64,000 nt of DNA, taken from assembly GCF_050433445.1 (NCBI RefSeq), contig NZ_JBNPXF010000019.1, positions 1 through 64,000 of the forward strand. Direction: 5' to 3'. Shown in pieces: positions 25,312 to 34,070 of the stretch. A program made the position numbers and the translations under genes. The number at the start of each line of letters is the position of its first letter. Position 1 is the first letter of the stretch. Under the pieces are notes generated by a model, which made no database searches, was not told the DNA's origin, and worked only from the letters and a program-made list of their open reading frames with translations. This DNA comes from Kroppenstedtia sanguinis (lineage in GTDB: Bacteria > Bacillota > Bacilli > Thermoactinomycetales > DSM-45169).

Positions 25312-26325
25312 TTATTTCAGGCTTTCCAGATAAACGGATAGTGCATCCAATTGCTTTTCCGTCAGATGGTCAAAGGCCGGCATCCGGTTCCCCGGTTTGA
25401 ACCCTTGGGGATTTCTCAACCAGTCCTTCAGGTTCTTCTCATTGTTCGGCAGAATACCGGCAATCCGGGTCCGCTCGCTGAAAGCGGTCAGTTCGGGACC
25501 CGTCCTTCCCTCCACCTTGAATCCGCCTCCCCGCACAGCATGACAACCGATGCAATTCTGATTGAACAGGCGTCTCCCTTCTCTGGCTTGAACCGTTTTG
25601 GGTGTGGAGTCGGGTTTCCTCTGCGAAGCGATCCACCGATCAAAATCATCCGGCTTGTGTGCGATCACTCTAAAGTTCATCAAGGCGTGTGACGATCCAC
25701 ACAACTCAGCGCACTTGCCTTCATAAACTCCCGGTTTGTCTGCCTGAAGGACAATCCGGTCCTGTCTGCCTGGATTCAAATCCTGCTTCCCCCCCAAGCT
25801 GGGAACCCAGAAGGCATGGACCACATCATGAGACTTCATCACAAACTCCACTTTTTTGCCAGCAGGGATATGTACCTCATTCGCTGTGGAAACCTTGTGA
25901 TCCGGATACTCAAATCCCCACCAATACTGATAGCCAGTCACATTCACTCGGATGGACTCCTCTGGAGCTGGCTTCCTGTTGAGAGTAAAGGTGGTGGAAA
26001 TCGTGGGGACCGCCAGAATGATCAACAGCAACACTGGAATCGCCGTCCACAAGATCTCCAACTTTTTGCTGCCCGACACCTGTTCTGGGATTCCCTTTTT
26101 CTCATCTCCCGGTCGCTCCCGATACCGGATCACCACGTAAATGAAAATTACAGCCACCACAATCACGACAAAAGTCATAATCCCGGTGCTAAGATAAACC
26201 AAATTCAGCTGTGTTTTCCCAACCGGACCTTGGGGATCGAGTGCCGACATATTATTGCGGCTGACACATCCGGCTAACAGACCAGGAATCATCAACAGCC
26301 ACCAGACCGGTAAACGTCGTTTCAT
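25312..26325 (-). CDS. ctaC: Cytochrome c oxidase subunit II with fused cytochrome c (cluster 1)
   Basis: The 337-aa lipoprotein has a signal peptide ending in lipobox LLAGC (C20). Two membrane helices and a CuA domain follow: DVVHAFWVPSLGG, CAELCGSSHALM. A C-terminal cytochrome c domain has CIGCH for haem attachment and NRMPAF for the methionine ligand. The fused cytochrome marks it as caa3-type. It passes electrons to CtaD, encoded 31 bp downstream. Confidence 0.97.
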   Translation of the reverse strand: MKRRLPVWWLLMIPGLLAGCVSRNNMSALDPQGPVGKTQLNLVYLSTGIMTFVVIVVAVIFIYVVIRYRERPGDEKKGIPEQVSGSKKLEILWTAIPVLLLIILAVPTISTTFTLNRKPAPEESIRVNVTGYQYWWGFEYPDHKVSTANEVHIPAGKKVEFVMKSHDVVHAFWVPSLGGKQDLNPGRQDRIVLQADKPGVYEGKCAELCGSSHALMNFRVIAHKPDDFDRWIASQRKPDSTPKTVQAREGRRLFNQNCIGCHAVRGGGFKVEGRTGPELTAFSERTRIAGILPNNEKNLKDWLRNPQGFKPGNRMPAFDHLTEKQLDALSVYLESLK

Positions 26326-26379
26326 TCGGATTCACTCCCCATTCATCACCACGTAGTAAAAAATCGAAAAACCCGTCGA

Positions 26380-27321
26380 TCATTGGGGGAAAGGATCGGC
26401 AAAAATCGCAATTGCCGTCAGAATCAAGGTAAGGTAGATCAACGAGTAGCGAAACATCCATCGAGCCCAACGTTTCTCTCCGTCTTCCTTGAACCTCAGC
26501 AAGGCCAAAATCAAGTAGCTAACTCCCAAAACCCAGGCAGCCACTGAATAACCCCAACTTACAGCCCCTGTCCCCACCAGTAAAAGGGATACCGGGAGCA
26601 GAAGACAGACAAAGAACAACATCTGTCTGCGGGTGCTCCGTTCCCCCTTCACCACCGGAAGCATGGGGATCCCCGCTCTTCGGTAATCATCTGTTTTCAA
26701 CAGGGCTAAAGCAAAAAAATGGGGGGGTTGCCATAGAAACAGAATGAAAAACAGAATCCATGCCGTCCAAGTCAGCCCTTGGCCTGCGGCCGCCCACCCG
26801 ATTAAGGGAGGAATCGCCCCGGACAGACCGCCAATCACGGTGTTGGAGGCGGAGGATCGTTTCAACCACAGGGTGTATATAACCACATACAGAAAAGATC
26901 CCGCCGCCGCCAACCCGGCTGCCAGGGGATTCACTCCCAAGAACAACAACCACACCCCCGCCCCGGTCAGGATCAACCCCAATAGAACCGCCGCTCTCCA
27001 GTCGATCCTTCCAGAAGGTACCGGCCGGTGCTTGGTTCGTTCCATTTTGCGATCGAAATCCCGGTCTATTCCGTTATTTAAGGCACAACTGCCTCCCACC
27101 ACCAAGGCAGTCCCCAGCAGTGCCCAACTCAAACTCCTCCATTCCGGAACCCCACCGGAAGCAAGCCAATACCCTGCCAGACAGGCAAACAGGTTGGAAA
27201 GATTGATTCCCGGTTTGGTCAGAGATAGAATATCCTTTCCAGAAGAAAGGACCCTTTCAGAGAAGGGAAGCCGGTTTGCCGGACTGGACTTGCGTGGAGT
27301 GGTTGCGAAGGGTTGATCCAT
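26380..27321 (-). CDS. ctaB: Protohaem IX farnesyltransferase (cluster 1)
   Basis: The 313-aa UbiA-type prenyltransferase makes haem O from haem B. It shows the first Asp-rich motif NNGIDRDFDRKMERTKHRP, KPGINLSNLF at the N-terminus, and the second conserved loop KTDDYRRAGIPMLPVVKG. About nine membrane helices. I start at the ATG at 27321; earlier ATGs lie too close to the AAAGG site. It is the first gene of the five-gene cluster 1. No ctaA (haem A synthase) is seen in the window. Confidence 0.95.
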   Translation of the reverse strand: MDQPFATTPRKSSPANRLPFSERVLSSGKDILSLTKPGINLSNLFACLAGYWLASGGVPEWRSLSWALLGTALVVGGSCALNNGIDRDFDRKMERTKHRPVPSGRIDWRAAVLLGLILTGAGVWLLFLGVNPLAAGLAAAGSFLYVVIYTLWLKRSSASNTVIGGLSGAIPPLIGWAAAGQGLTWTAWILFFILFLWQPPHFFALALLKTDDYRRAGIPMLPVVKGERSTRRQMLFFVCLLLPVSLLLVGTGAVSWGYSVAAWVLGVSYLILALLRFKEDGEKRWARWMFRYSLIYLTLILTAIAIFADPFPQ

Positions 27322-27424
27322 GATCTCCATCCTTTCCCAATAACATCCCTGATAGAACATCGGGTGATATTCCACTCACGCTTAACCTTCCAATAATGTG
27401 GATTGAATATGTAAAAAGTGGAGC

Positions 27425-27452
27425 AAAAAGAAAAAAACCCCGGATGGGGGTT
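27425..27452 (-). terminator. Terminator after the TauE/SafE permease gene
   Basis: The minus strand reads AACCCC-CATCC-GGGGTT followed by a T-run (TTTTTTTC), just past the stop at 27479. Confidence 0.85.
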
Positions 27453-27478
27453 AGGAGATGAAAGGTTCTCTCTTCAAA

Positions 27479-28342
27479 TTATTGATTTTTCCTTCCCTTC
27501 CGTAAGGCCATGCCTAGACAAATCACCCAGAACACGACTAAACAGATGTAGACCGCCGTCTGATTCCACTTCGCAAAAAATGTAGAGGAGTTCATCAGGG
27601 TATGAGCGTTAGTCGTGATGATCAGACCTCCCACCAGCACTCCCAACAGATAAGAGGGAACCACCCGGACAAACCAAGCGGCGATCGGTGCCGCCACAAC
27701 TCCTCCCGCCATCAGCATTCCCACCCATAGCCAGTTCACTTCATTCCAACCGAGAGAGATGAGAAACCCTAAAGAGGCAAAAAGGGCGACCGCAAATTCA
27801 CTGGCATCCACCGACCCGATCACCTTTCGCGGCTCGATCTCATTTCGGGATATCAGGACGGGGGTGGTCAAAGGACCCCAACCACCTCCACCAGTGGAAT
27901 CAGCAAACCCCGCAATCAAACCCAGGGGGGCCATCCATTTCGCCTTTTTGTTTCTAACCACCCGCCGAGGACGTTGGTTTCCAAACAAAAAGCGAAATAT
28001 AACAAAAAAACCTAACAAAAACAAAAATGCAGCAATAAATGGTTTGACCGATTCCCCCGGCAAATAGCTGAGAAAACAAGCACCCAAAAAGGCACCGATG
28101 GAACCGGGGATGATCAATTTTTTCACAACCGACTTATCGATATTGCCAAACTTCCAATGGGAGAGTCCGGAGGCGGCAGTGGTCACCAGCTCCGCCATAT
28201 GAACGGAAGCGGAGGCAATTGCCGGTGCAATCCCATAAGCCAACAAAAGTGACGTAGAAGAAACACCGTACGCCATGCCGAGCGCACCATCAATCAATTG
28301 GGCAACAAATCCGATTAAAGCAAGGACGATCAGCCTTTGCAT
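27479..28342 (-). CDS. TauE/SafE-family membrane permease
   Basis: The 287-aa protein has about eight membrane helices with the family's two-repeat pattern. The N-terminal GFVAQLIDGALGMAYGVSS is followed by the second-half GLIAGFADSTGGGGWGPLTTP. The family exports sulfite or organosulfur anions; the substrate here is unknown. GGGGAGGG precedes the ATG. It separates the two cta clusters, on the same strand but with its own terminator and with strong terminators upstream, so it is a single-gene unit. Confidence 0.92.
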   Translation of the reverse strand: MQRLIVLALIGFVAQLIDGALGMAYGVSSTSLLLAYGIAPAIASASVHMAELVTTAASGLSHWKFGNIDKSVVKKLIIPGSIGAFLGACFLSYLPGESVKPFIAAFLFLLGFFVIFRFLFGNQRPRRVVRNKKAKWMAPLGLIAGFADSTGGGGWGPLTTPVLISRNEIEPRKVIGSVDASEFAVALFASLGFLISLGWNEVNWLWVGMLMAGGVVAAPIAAWFVRVVPSYLLGVLVGGLIITTNAHTLMNSSTFFAKWNQTAVYICLVVFWVICLGMALRKGRKNQ

Positions 28343-28376
28343 AAATCTTGGTTCCCTCCCCGATGCGATAAAGTGG

Positions 28377-28406
28377 GGGATTCATCTCAGTTGGATGAAC
28401 CCCCGC
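28377..28406 (-). other. Stable hairpin in the leader of the permease gene
   Basis: GGGGG(A)TTCATC pairs with GATGAACCCCC around a 6-nt loop. It lies 35-64 nt upstream of the permease ATG and has no T-run. It may be part of a structured leader; I could not match it to a known riboswitch class. Confidence 0.4.
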
Positions 28407-28494
28407 CGATGGATCAGCTTCGCAGGATAACGCATCATATGCTTAGGAAAGGAAGTGGGTTCCCGCCTGAATCACACTTTCCATTTCCCTGGAA

Positions 28495-28529
28495 ATAAAA
28501 AAACAGCACGCCTGATCTCAGGCGTGCTG
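28495..28529 (-). terminator. Second terminator downstream of cta cluster 2
   Basis: The minus strand has a perfect 12-bp stem, CAGCACGCCTGA / TCAGGCGTGCTG, followed by TTTTTTTATTT. It lies 70 bp after another strong terminator. Confidence 0.9.
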
Positions 28530-28589
28530 AGTCGATCCGACTCACCCAAATTTTCTGAGACGAATCCACAAAACAGGACAGTCCCTTCT

Positions 28590-28630
28590 ATGAAAACATC
28601 CCCCGTCTAATGACGGGGGATGTTTCTTTT
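28590..28630 (-). terminator. Terminator directly after ctaF
   Basis: AACATCCCCCGTC (28595-28607) pairs perfectly with GACGGGGGATGTT (28612-28624) around a 4-nt loop. TTTTC follows on the minus strand and TCTTTTT on the plus strand, so it can work both ways. Confidence 0.9.
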
Positions 28631-28936
28631 TCAGGAGAGGAAGGCCACTCCCACTGCACAAACCAGACCAAAAAAGATCCCGGAGAACATGAATGTGACA
28701 ATCGTCGCTTCCTTTTTAAAGTCCAGATGCATAAAGGAAAAGAGTTGCATAAACACCTGGACTGTCGCCAAACCCAGAATTATCGGGATGATCCATTGCT
28801 GGGGTACGATGTTCATAATCACAGCGGCGAAGGCAAGACCTGTCAATACAAGCATCAACCCGAAAGAGACAACATATTTCATCCCACCAACCTGCTTCTC
28901 AGCCTGAGGTTGGCTTTGTTGTGCCTTGGCTTCCAT
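28631..28936 (-). CDS. ctaF: Cytochrome c oxidase subunit IV (cluster 2)
   Basis: The 101-aa protein has three membrane helices. It shows the bacterial subunit IV pattern FGLMLVLTGLAFAAVIM, then VFMQLFSFMHLDFK with the conserved His/Phe-rich turn. It is the last gene of cluster 2 and starts 4 bp after the ctaE stop. Cluster 1 has no equivalent; its last gene is ctaG. Confidence 0.94.
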   Translation of the reverse strand: MEAKAQQSQPQAEKQVGGMKYVVSFGLMLVLTGLAFAAVIMNIVPQQWIIPIILGLATVQVFMQLFSFMHLDFKKEATIVTFMFSGIFFGLVCAVGVAFLS

Positions 28937-28939
28937 GAT

Positions 28940-29569
28940 TTAACCCACCTTCCCCATGAGGTAGACAACGGTGAAGATAAACACCCACACCACGTCGATA
29001 AAGTGCCAGTAGAGACTGGCCACAAAGAATTTGGGGGCCATTACTTGGGTTAAACCCTGTTTCCGAGCTTGAGCCAAGAGACCCGTGATCCAACAGACCC
29101 CAAACAACACGTGGGCTCCATGGGTTCCCAGCAAGGTGTAGAAGGCCGACCCGAAGGCACTACTGGTAAAGGTGTGCCCTTCACCCACATACACGACAAA
29201 CTCATAGATCTCGAATCCGAGGAAAGACGCTCCCAGCAGGACGGTGATCCCGAACCAGAGCATAGTCTTTTTGTAATTATGCTGTTGCATCCCCACCACA
29301 CCGAGGACACTGGTCAGACTGCTGAACAACAGAATCAGCGTCGACACGGCCACCATCGGGATATGATAGAGTTCCTGGGTGGTCGGACCATCCATGGAGG
29401 AATTCCGCAGCGCGAGATAGACTCCGAAGAAACAGGCGAACATGACAGTCTCGGCACCGAGGAAGAGCCAGAAACCGGTGATTTTGTTCCGCCCTTCCAT
29501 GGTCTCCCGCTCCGGATGGGGGGACAGACCCGTCGTAGCGTTTGTTTGCTCAACCTGGGCTGTACTCAT
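28940..29569 (-). CDS. ctaE: Cytochrome c oxidase subunit III (cluster 2)
   Basis: The 209-aa protein has five membrane helices. KITGFWLFLGAETVMFACFF, LLGTHGAHVLFGVCWITGL and YWHFIDVVWVFIFTVVYL are the subunit III hallmarks. The ATG overlaps the ctaD stop (TGATG), exactly as in cluster 1. Paralog of the gene at 22744-23370. Confidence 0.96.
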   Translation of the reverse strand: MSTAQVEQTNATTGLSPHPERETMEGRNKITGFWLFLGAETVMFACFFGVYLALRNSSMDGPTTQELYHIPMVAVSTLILLFSSLTSVLGVVGMQQHNYKKTMLWFGITVLLGASFLGFEIYEFVVYVGEGHTFTSSAFGSAFYTLLGTHGAHVLFGVCWITGLLAQARKQGLTQVMAPKFFVASLYWHFIDVVWVFIFTVVYLMGKVG

Positions 29570-31485
29570 CACGCATTCGCCCCTTTCTCAACTCGTTGAA
29601 TCTCGTCTGGTTCAATGTGATAGCCATGATCCTTTTCGAAGGAGCGGAGGAACATGACCAGGAAGAAAAAGGCCAGACCCAAGGCTCCCACTTCCCAAGA
29701 GCGGAAGATAAAGCCCAAACCGGATACAAACATGCCGAGAGACATCAGGAATGGCAGATGGTTGTTGTTCGGCATGTGGATCGGACCCAGCGGTTCCGCC
29801 GGCTCCATTTGTTTGTTCCCCAGCATTTTCTCGTGCCAGAAGGCATCCACGGAACGAACTTTCGGCAACTGGGCAAAGTTGTATACCGGAGCCGGAGAGG
29901 GGATCGTCCATTCCAGAGTACGGCCATCCCAAGGATCATTCCCGGCAGGTGTCCGGTGCATGTAGCTATAGATCACATTGAAGACGATGATCGCTACACC
30001 CAGTGCCTGCATGTAGGCGCCCACGGTACTGATCTGGTTGATCAGGGCCACACCGTCTTCGGCTTGATAAGTGAACACCCGACGCGGCATTCCGAAGAAC
30101 CCGAGGAAGTGCTGGATAAAGAAGGTTAAGTGGAACCCGATAAAGAACACCCAGAAGGACCACTTACCTATCGTTTCATTCAGCTTATAGCCGAACATCT
30201 TGGGCCACCAGTAATAAGCTCCTGCGAAAAGCCCCAACACCACACCACCGATCAGAGTGTAGTGGAAGTGGGCCACCACAAAATAGCTGTCATGGTATTG
30301 ATAGTCTCCCGGCGGTGAGGCAAGCATCACCCCGGTGACACCACCTATGACGAAAGTGGGGATAAAACCGACGGCAAACAGCATCGCCGTGGTAAAGCGT
30401 ATTTTTCCTCCCCACATGGTAAACAGCCAGTTGAAAACTTTAATCCCAGTTGGAACGGCAATCGCCATCGTCGCAATCGCAAAGATGGAGTTGGCAACAG
30501 GCCCCATGCCAACGGTGAACATATGGTGAGCCCACACCATGAAGCCGAGGAAACCGATCAGCAACGAGGCAAACACCATCGAGTTGTAACCGAAGAGACG
30601 CTTCTTAGCGAAGGTGGAGATCACTTCGGACATAATACCAAACGCTGGCAGAACCACGATGTAAACTTCCGGGTGACCGAAAATCCAGAACAAGTGTTGC
30701 CAGATGACAGGATTTCCACCGACGGCTACATCAAAGAACCCGGCACCAAACAGACGTTCAAATATTATCAGAAACAGTCCTGCAGTCAGCGGCGGAAACC
30801 CAAACAGAATCAAAGCGGAAGAGACAAAGGAGGTCCAGGTGAAAAGTGGCATCCGCAAAAGGGACATCCCTGGAGCTCTCATATTGATGATCGTAGCAAT
30901 AAAGTTAAGACCACCCATCAAGGTCCCAAAACCGGAGATCTGGATCCCCAGCGCATAGTAATCAATACCCGTTCCCGCACTATAGGTATTGGAAGCGATG
31001 GGAACGTAGTTGGTCCATCCCGAATCAGGGGAATTACCAAACAACATGCTCAAGTTCATCAGCAACGCACCGGCGAAAAAGAGCCAAAAACCTAATGCGT
31101 TGAGAAAGGGGAAAGCGACGTCCCGCGCCCCAATCTGCAATGGAATGATCGCATTCATCAGCGCGAACAGGAGTGGCATGGCAACGAAGAAAATCATATT
31201 CGTACCGTGCATGCTCAGATGTTCGTTAAATTCCCGCCCTACCATAAAATCGTTGTTGGGAAACAACAACTGGGTTCTCATCAGCAACGCTTGGACCCCT
31301 GCGATGACAAAAAAGAAAGTACCACCCAACATGTACAGGACGGCTATTTTCTTATGGTCTGTTGTCGTGATCCAATCCCAAAGCCAGTGAGAACGAAGAC
31401 GGTTGTTCAACTCTTTGTTGTATCCACCGGTCAAAATGGCGCCCAATAAAAGGGCCAACACGACTAAGACAACAATCGTAGCCAA
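29569..31485 (-). CDS. ctaD: Cytochrome c oxidase subunit I (cluster 2, caa3 type)
   Basis: The 638-aa catalytic subunit has all metal-binding motifs: SMHGTNMIFFVAM, FGHPEVYIVVLPAFG, VWAHHMFTVGM and HDSYFVVAHFHYTLIGG. It shares the extra N-terminal helix with the other copy (MATIVVLVVLALLLGAILTG). A TTG start with GAGGAGGG upstream is also conserved between the copies. The K-channel/His-Tyr region is intact in both. By eye the two proteins are alike throughout but diverged enough to be an old duplication. Confidence 0.97.
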   Translation of the reverse strand: MATIVVLVVLALLLGAILTGGYNKELNNRLRSHWLWDWITTTDHKKIAVLYMLGGTFFFVIAGVQALLMRTQLLFPNNDFMVGREFNEHLSMHGTNMIFFVAMPLLFALMNAIIPLQIGARDVAFPFLNALGFWLFFAGALLMNLSMLFGNSPDSGWTNYVPIASNTYSAGTGIDYYALGIQISGFGTLMGGLNFIATIINMRAPGMSLLRMPLFTWTSFVSSALILFGFPPLTAGLFLIIFERLFGAGFFDVAVGGNPVIWQHLFWIFGHPEVYIVVLPAFGIMSEVISTFAKKRLFGYNSMVFASLLIGFLGFMVWAHHMFTVGMGPVANSIFAIATMAIAVPTGIKVFNWLFTMWGGKIRFTTAMLFAVGFIPTFVIGGVTGVMLASPPGDYQYHDSYFVVAHFHYTLIGGVVLGLFAGAYYWWPKMFGYKLNETIGKWSFWVFFIGFHLTFFIQHFLGFFGMPRRVFTYQAEDGVALINQISTVGAYMQALGVAIIVFNVIYSYMHRTPAGNDPWDGRTLEWTIPSPAPVYNFAQLPKVRSVDAFWHEKMLGNKQMEPAEPLGPIHMPNNNHLPFLMSLGMFVSGLGFIFRSWEVGALGLAFFFLVMFLRSFEKDHGYHIEPDEIQRVEKGANA

Positions 31486-31551
31486 AGGAATTCCCTCCTC
31501 CAGTCAATACTACCGTGCAAAAAACCTCCACCTATTGCACGTTGCGCCTGA

Positions 31552-32571
31552 TCACTCCAGGCTCTCCAAATAGACCTTTAGGTTTTTCATGTCTTTTTTG
31601 CTCAGGAAGTCAAAGGACGGCATATAGGTGCCTGGTTTGATCTCGTCGGGATGTTTCAACCATTTATCCAGATTTTTATCGTTGTTATCCAACAGTCCCG
31701 CGATTTTCTGCCTTTCACCCAATCCTGTCAGGTCGGGGCCTTTGCCTCCACTGGTTTTCAGCTCAGTGCCCTCAATAGCATGGCAACTCATACAGTTTTG
31801 GCTGAATACCTTTTTACCCGCTTTTTGCTCAGCTGTTTTCGGTTCGGAGGAGGGTTTTTGCCGCTTGGCCACCCACTTGTCAAAGTCATCTGGCTGATCG
31901 GCGACCACCTCAAAGTTCATCAGAGCATGGCTGGCGCCGCAAAGCTCAGCACAGCGTCCTGCATAGGTACCCGGCTCTTTGGCGTCCATCCACATATGGT
32001 TGGTACGACCGGGAACCGTATCCTGCTTTCCTCCCAGTTCCGGTACCCAGAAGGAGTGAACCACATCATCGGAGGTCAGTTCCAGGTAAACTCGTTTGCC
32101 CACCGGGATATGCATCTCCTGTGATGTCTTGATTCCCAATTCCGGATAGTCGAACTCCCACCAATATTGATGTGCTGTTACCTTCACCCGCACAGCATCT
32201 TCGTCCTTGGTAGGTTTCTCCGCCAGTGTGAAGGTACTGGTCAACGTGGGGACCGCCAAGATCACCAGCAAGATGATCGGAACGATAATCCACAACATCT
32301 CCAGTTTCATGCTACCTTCCACTTGCTTGGGGATGCTGTTGTCACCCGGCTTCTGTCGATACCTGATCAACACATAAAAATAGATGGCCATGACAACCAC
32401 ACAGACAAAGGCCATGATGTACACACTCACCATGATCAGGTCAAGGTTCTGCTCACCAGCACTGCCCTTGGGATTGAAGACGGATTTCGACGGCTCTTCG
32501 CACCCGGTCATCACCAAGGCGAAGATTGCTAACAAGGACAAAAGAAGCACCAAACGTTTCCCCTGACTCAT
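31552..32571 (-). CDS. ctaC: Cytochrome c oxidase subunit II with fused cytochrome c (cluster 2)
   Basis: The 339-aa lipoprotein has lipobox VMTGC (C24), two membrane helices, the CuA motif DDVVHSFWVPELGG and CAELCGASHALM, and a cytochrome c domain with CMSCH and the ligand segment TYMPSF. It has the same domain order as the cluster 1 copy. The linker before the cytochrome domain is Lys/Glu-rich. Confidence 0.97.
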   Translation of the reverse strand: MSQGKRLVLLLSLLAIFALVMTGCEEPSKSVFNPKGSAGEQNLDLIMVSVYIMAFVCVVVMAIYFYVLIRYRQKPGDNSIPKQVEGSMKLEMLWIIVPIILLVILAVPTLTSTFTLAEKPTKDEDAVRVKVTAHQYWWEFDYPELGIKTSQEMHIPVGKRVYLELTSDDVVHSFWVPELGGKQDTVPGRTNHMWMDAKEPGTYAGRCAELCGASHALMNFEVVADQPDDFDKWVAKRQKPSSEPKTAEQKAGKKVFSQNCMSCHAIEGTELKTSGGKGPDLTGLGERQKIAGLLDNNDKNLDKWLKHPDEIKPGTYMPSFDFLSKKDMKNLKVYLESLE

Positions 32572-32694
32572 ATCCGTTTAACCCCGCTTTCTCTCATCAA
32601 ATCGATCAGACCGCTCACTCTTTATATCAAAACAGCGCCGCCGTTCTAACAAGAGCTCGGCGACTGTTGGACAAACGATCCCCGCAATGTCGCC

Positions 32695-33621
32695 TCACCT
32701 GAACAAGATCGGGTCGATCACCATCACTACTTGCATCACCGTCAGGTAAAGAATCGAGAAGAAGAACATCTTTCGGGCCCAATCTTCGTCGTCGAGGGAA
32801 GACCAGCCGATCATTGCCTGGTAGATCCATGCCCCGCCGAGAAGGATGGCCACACCAAGATACAGCCAGCTCACCACTCCCGTCCCGAACAGCAAGAGTG
32901 ATGCAGGAAGCATCAAAATCACAAACAACACCGTTTGCCGTCGAGTATCGGCTGGACCTTTCACCACCGGCCACATCGGAATCCCTGCCCCTCGATAATC
33001 TTCGGTTTTCATTAGCGCCAAGGCGTAGAAATGGGGTGGTTGCCAGATAAACATGAACAAAAACAGCACCCAGGCAGTGAGATCCAATGTTCCTTGCACC
33101 GCCGCCCACCCAATCATGGGCGGGACAGCCCCAGCAATACTCCCGATCACGGTGTTCCAAATCGTTGTCCGCTTTGTCCAGATGGAATATATAAAAACGT
33201 AGGCCAAAAAGCCTATCGCAGCCAGGATCGCCGAAAGCGGGTTAACCAGAGAGCCTAGAAGAGCAACACCCGCCAACGTCAACAGGATTCCGATCCAGAG
33301 TGCAGACTGCGGCTGGATTCTTCCGGCAGCCACAGCACGATTGCGCGTCCGGGCCATCAGTGGATCGATATCCCGGTCAATGTAATTATTGATCGCACAA
33401 CTTCCTGCAGTCACAAGGGCTGCTCCCAACAAAGTAGCCAACAGAAGACCGAAATTTAAAGAACCATAACCGGCCAGCCAAAACCCTGCGAACACAGCCA
33501 TCAGATTGGAAGCATTGATCCCTGGCTTGGTCAATTCCCAATAATCTCTCCAAGTGACTTTGGCCATCTCCGTATCAGCCAACAGGCCACTTGAGGTCTG
33601 TTGAATCATGGGTCGTTCCAC
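32695..33621 (-). CDS. ctaB: Protohaem IX farnesyltransferase (cluster 2)
   Basis: The 308-aa UbiA-type prenyltransferase has KPGINASNLMAVFAGF, the Asp motif NNYIDRDIDPLMARTRNR and KTEDYRGAGIPMWPVVKG. The start is a GTG at 33621 with AAAGGAGG 6 nt upstream, giving a length close to B. subtilis CtaB; the frame stays open to 33747 without a site. It heads cluster 2 and lies about 350 nt downstream of a consensus-like promoter. Confidence 0.95.
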   Translation of the reverse strand: MERPMIQQTSSGLLADTEMAKVTWRDYWELTKPGINASNLMAVFAGFWLAGYGSLNFGLLLATLLGAALVTAGSCAINNYIDRDIDPLMARTRNRAVAAGRIQPQSALWIGILLTLAGVALLGSLVNPLSAILAAIGFLAYVFIYSIWTKRTTIWNTVIGSIAGAVPPMIGWAAVQGTLDLTAWVLFLFMFIWQPPHFYALALMKTEDYRGAGIPMWPVVKGPADTRRQTVLFVILMLPASLLLFGTGVVSWLYLGVAILLGGAWIYQAMIGWSSLDDEDWARKMFFFSILYLTVMQVVMVIDPILFR

Positions 33622-34070
33622 GGTACCCCTCCTTTCTATGGATCGGGCCCACTGTATTTTGCTACTACTGCCGTACCGCTCTCTTGCTCCTGGAACGACG
33701 CAGGACAAGAGAAGGGTGACAAAAAACTGCGCTGGAACCCCCCTCACCTCAGGTCACATTGTCTCACAAAGGGAAACCAGCGTGGATCCTTCCGCCCGAG
33801 AAGGTGTCTGAAAGCCCTTTCCCGATGAAGGCTTTTCCTATTATTCTTCTAATGTCCTCAAGCGACCAAAAAGTCCCATAATGAAGCACAGCATACAATG
33901 GGCGGCAGTATGATCATGTTCATTGTAGATGAGCCAAAAGAACAACGTCAAGTAAGACCAGCAAAGGTTCAAAATATGTATACATTAAGTACAAGATTGT
34001 CAAGCTGGAGGCCAGAACCGCCATTGGATCCAACAGGCTCGGCCTCTCTCTTGACACTCCTACTTTCGAA
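33622..34070 (-). other. Long leader region of cta cluster 2
   Basis: About 450 bp without a convincing gene. From the promoter at 33975-34003 the untranslated leader would be near 350 nt, unusually long. It contains several GC-rich hairpin-forming stretches between 33720 and 33840 but no terminator-antiterminator pair that I could define. Confidence 0.4.
33975..34003 (-). promoter_or_regulatory. Sigma-A promoter of cta cluster 2
   Basis: On the minus strand TTGACA (34003-33998) and TACATA (33980-33975) are separated by 17 nt. It is the best promoter between the RsbT-like gene and ctaB. Confidence 0.65.

Noticed and set aside
23904..25400. Long plus-strand frames opposite ctaD
   Set aside because: Antisense shadows of a highly conserved gene with strong codon bias.
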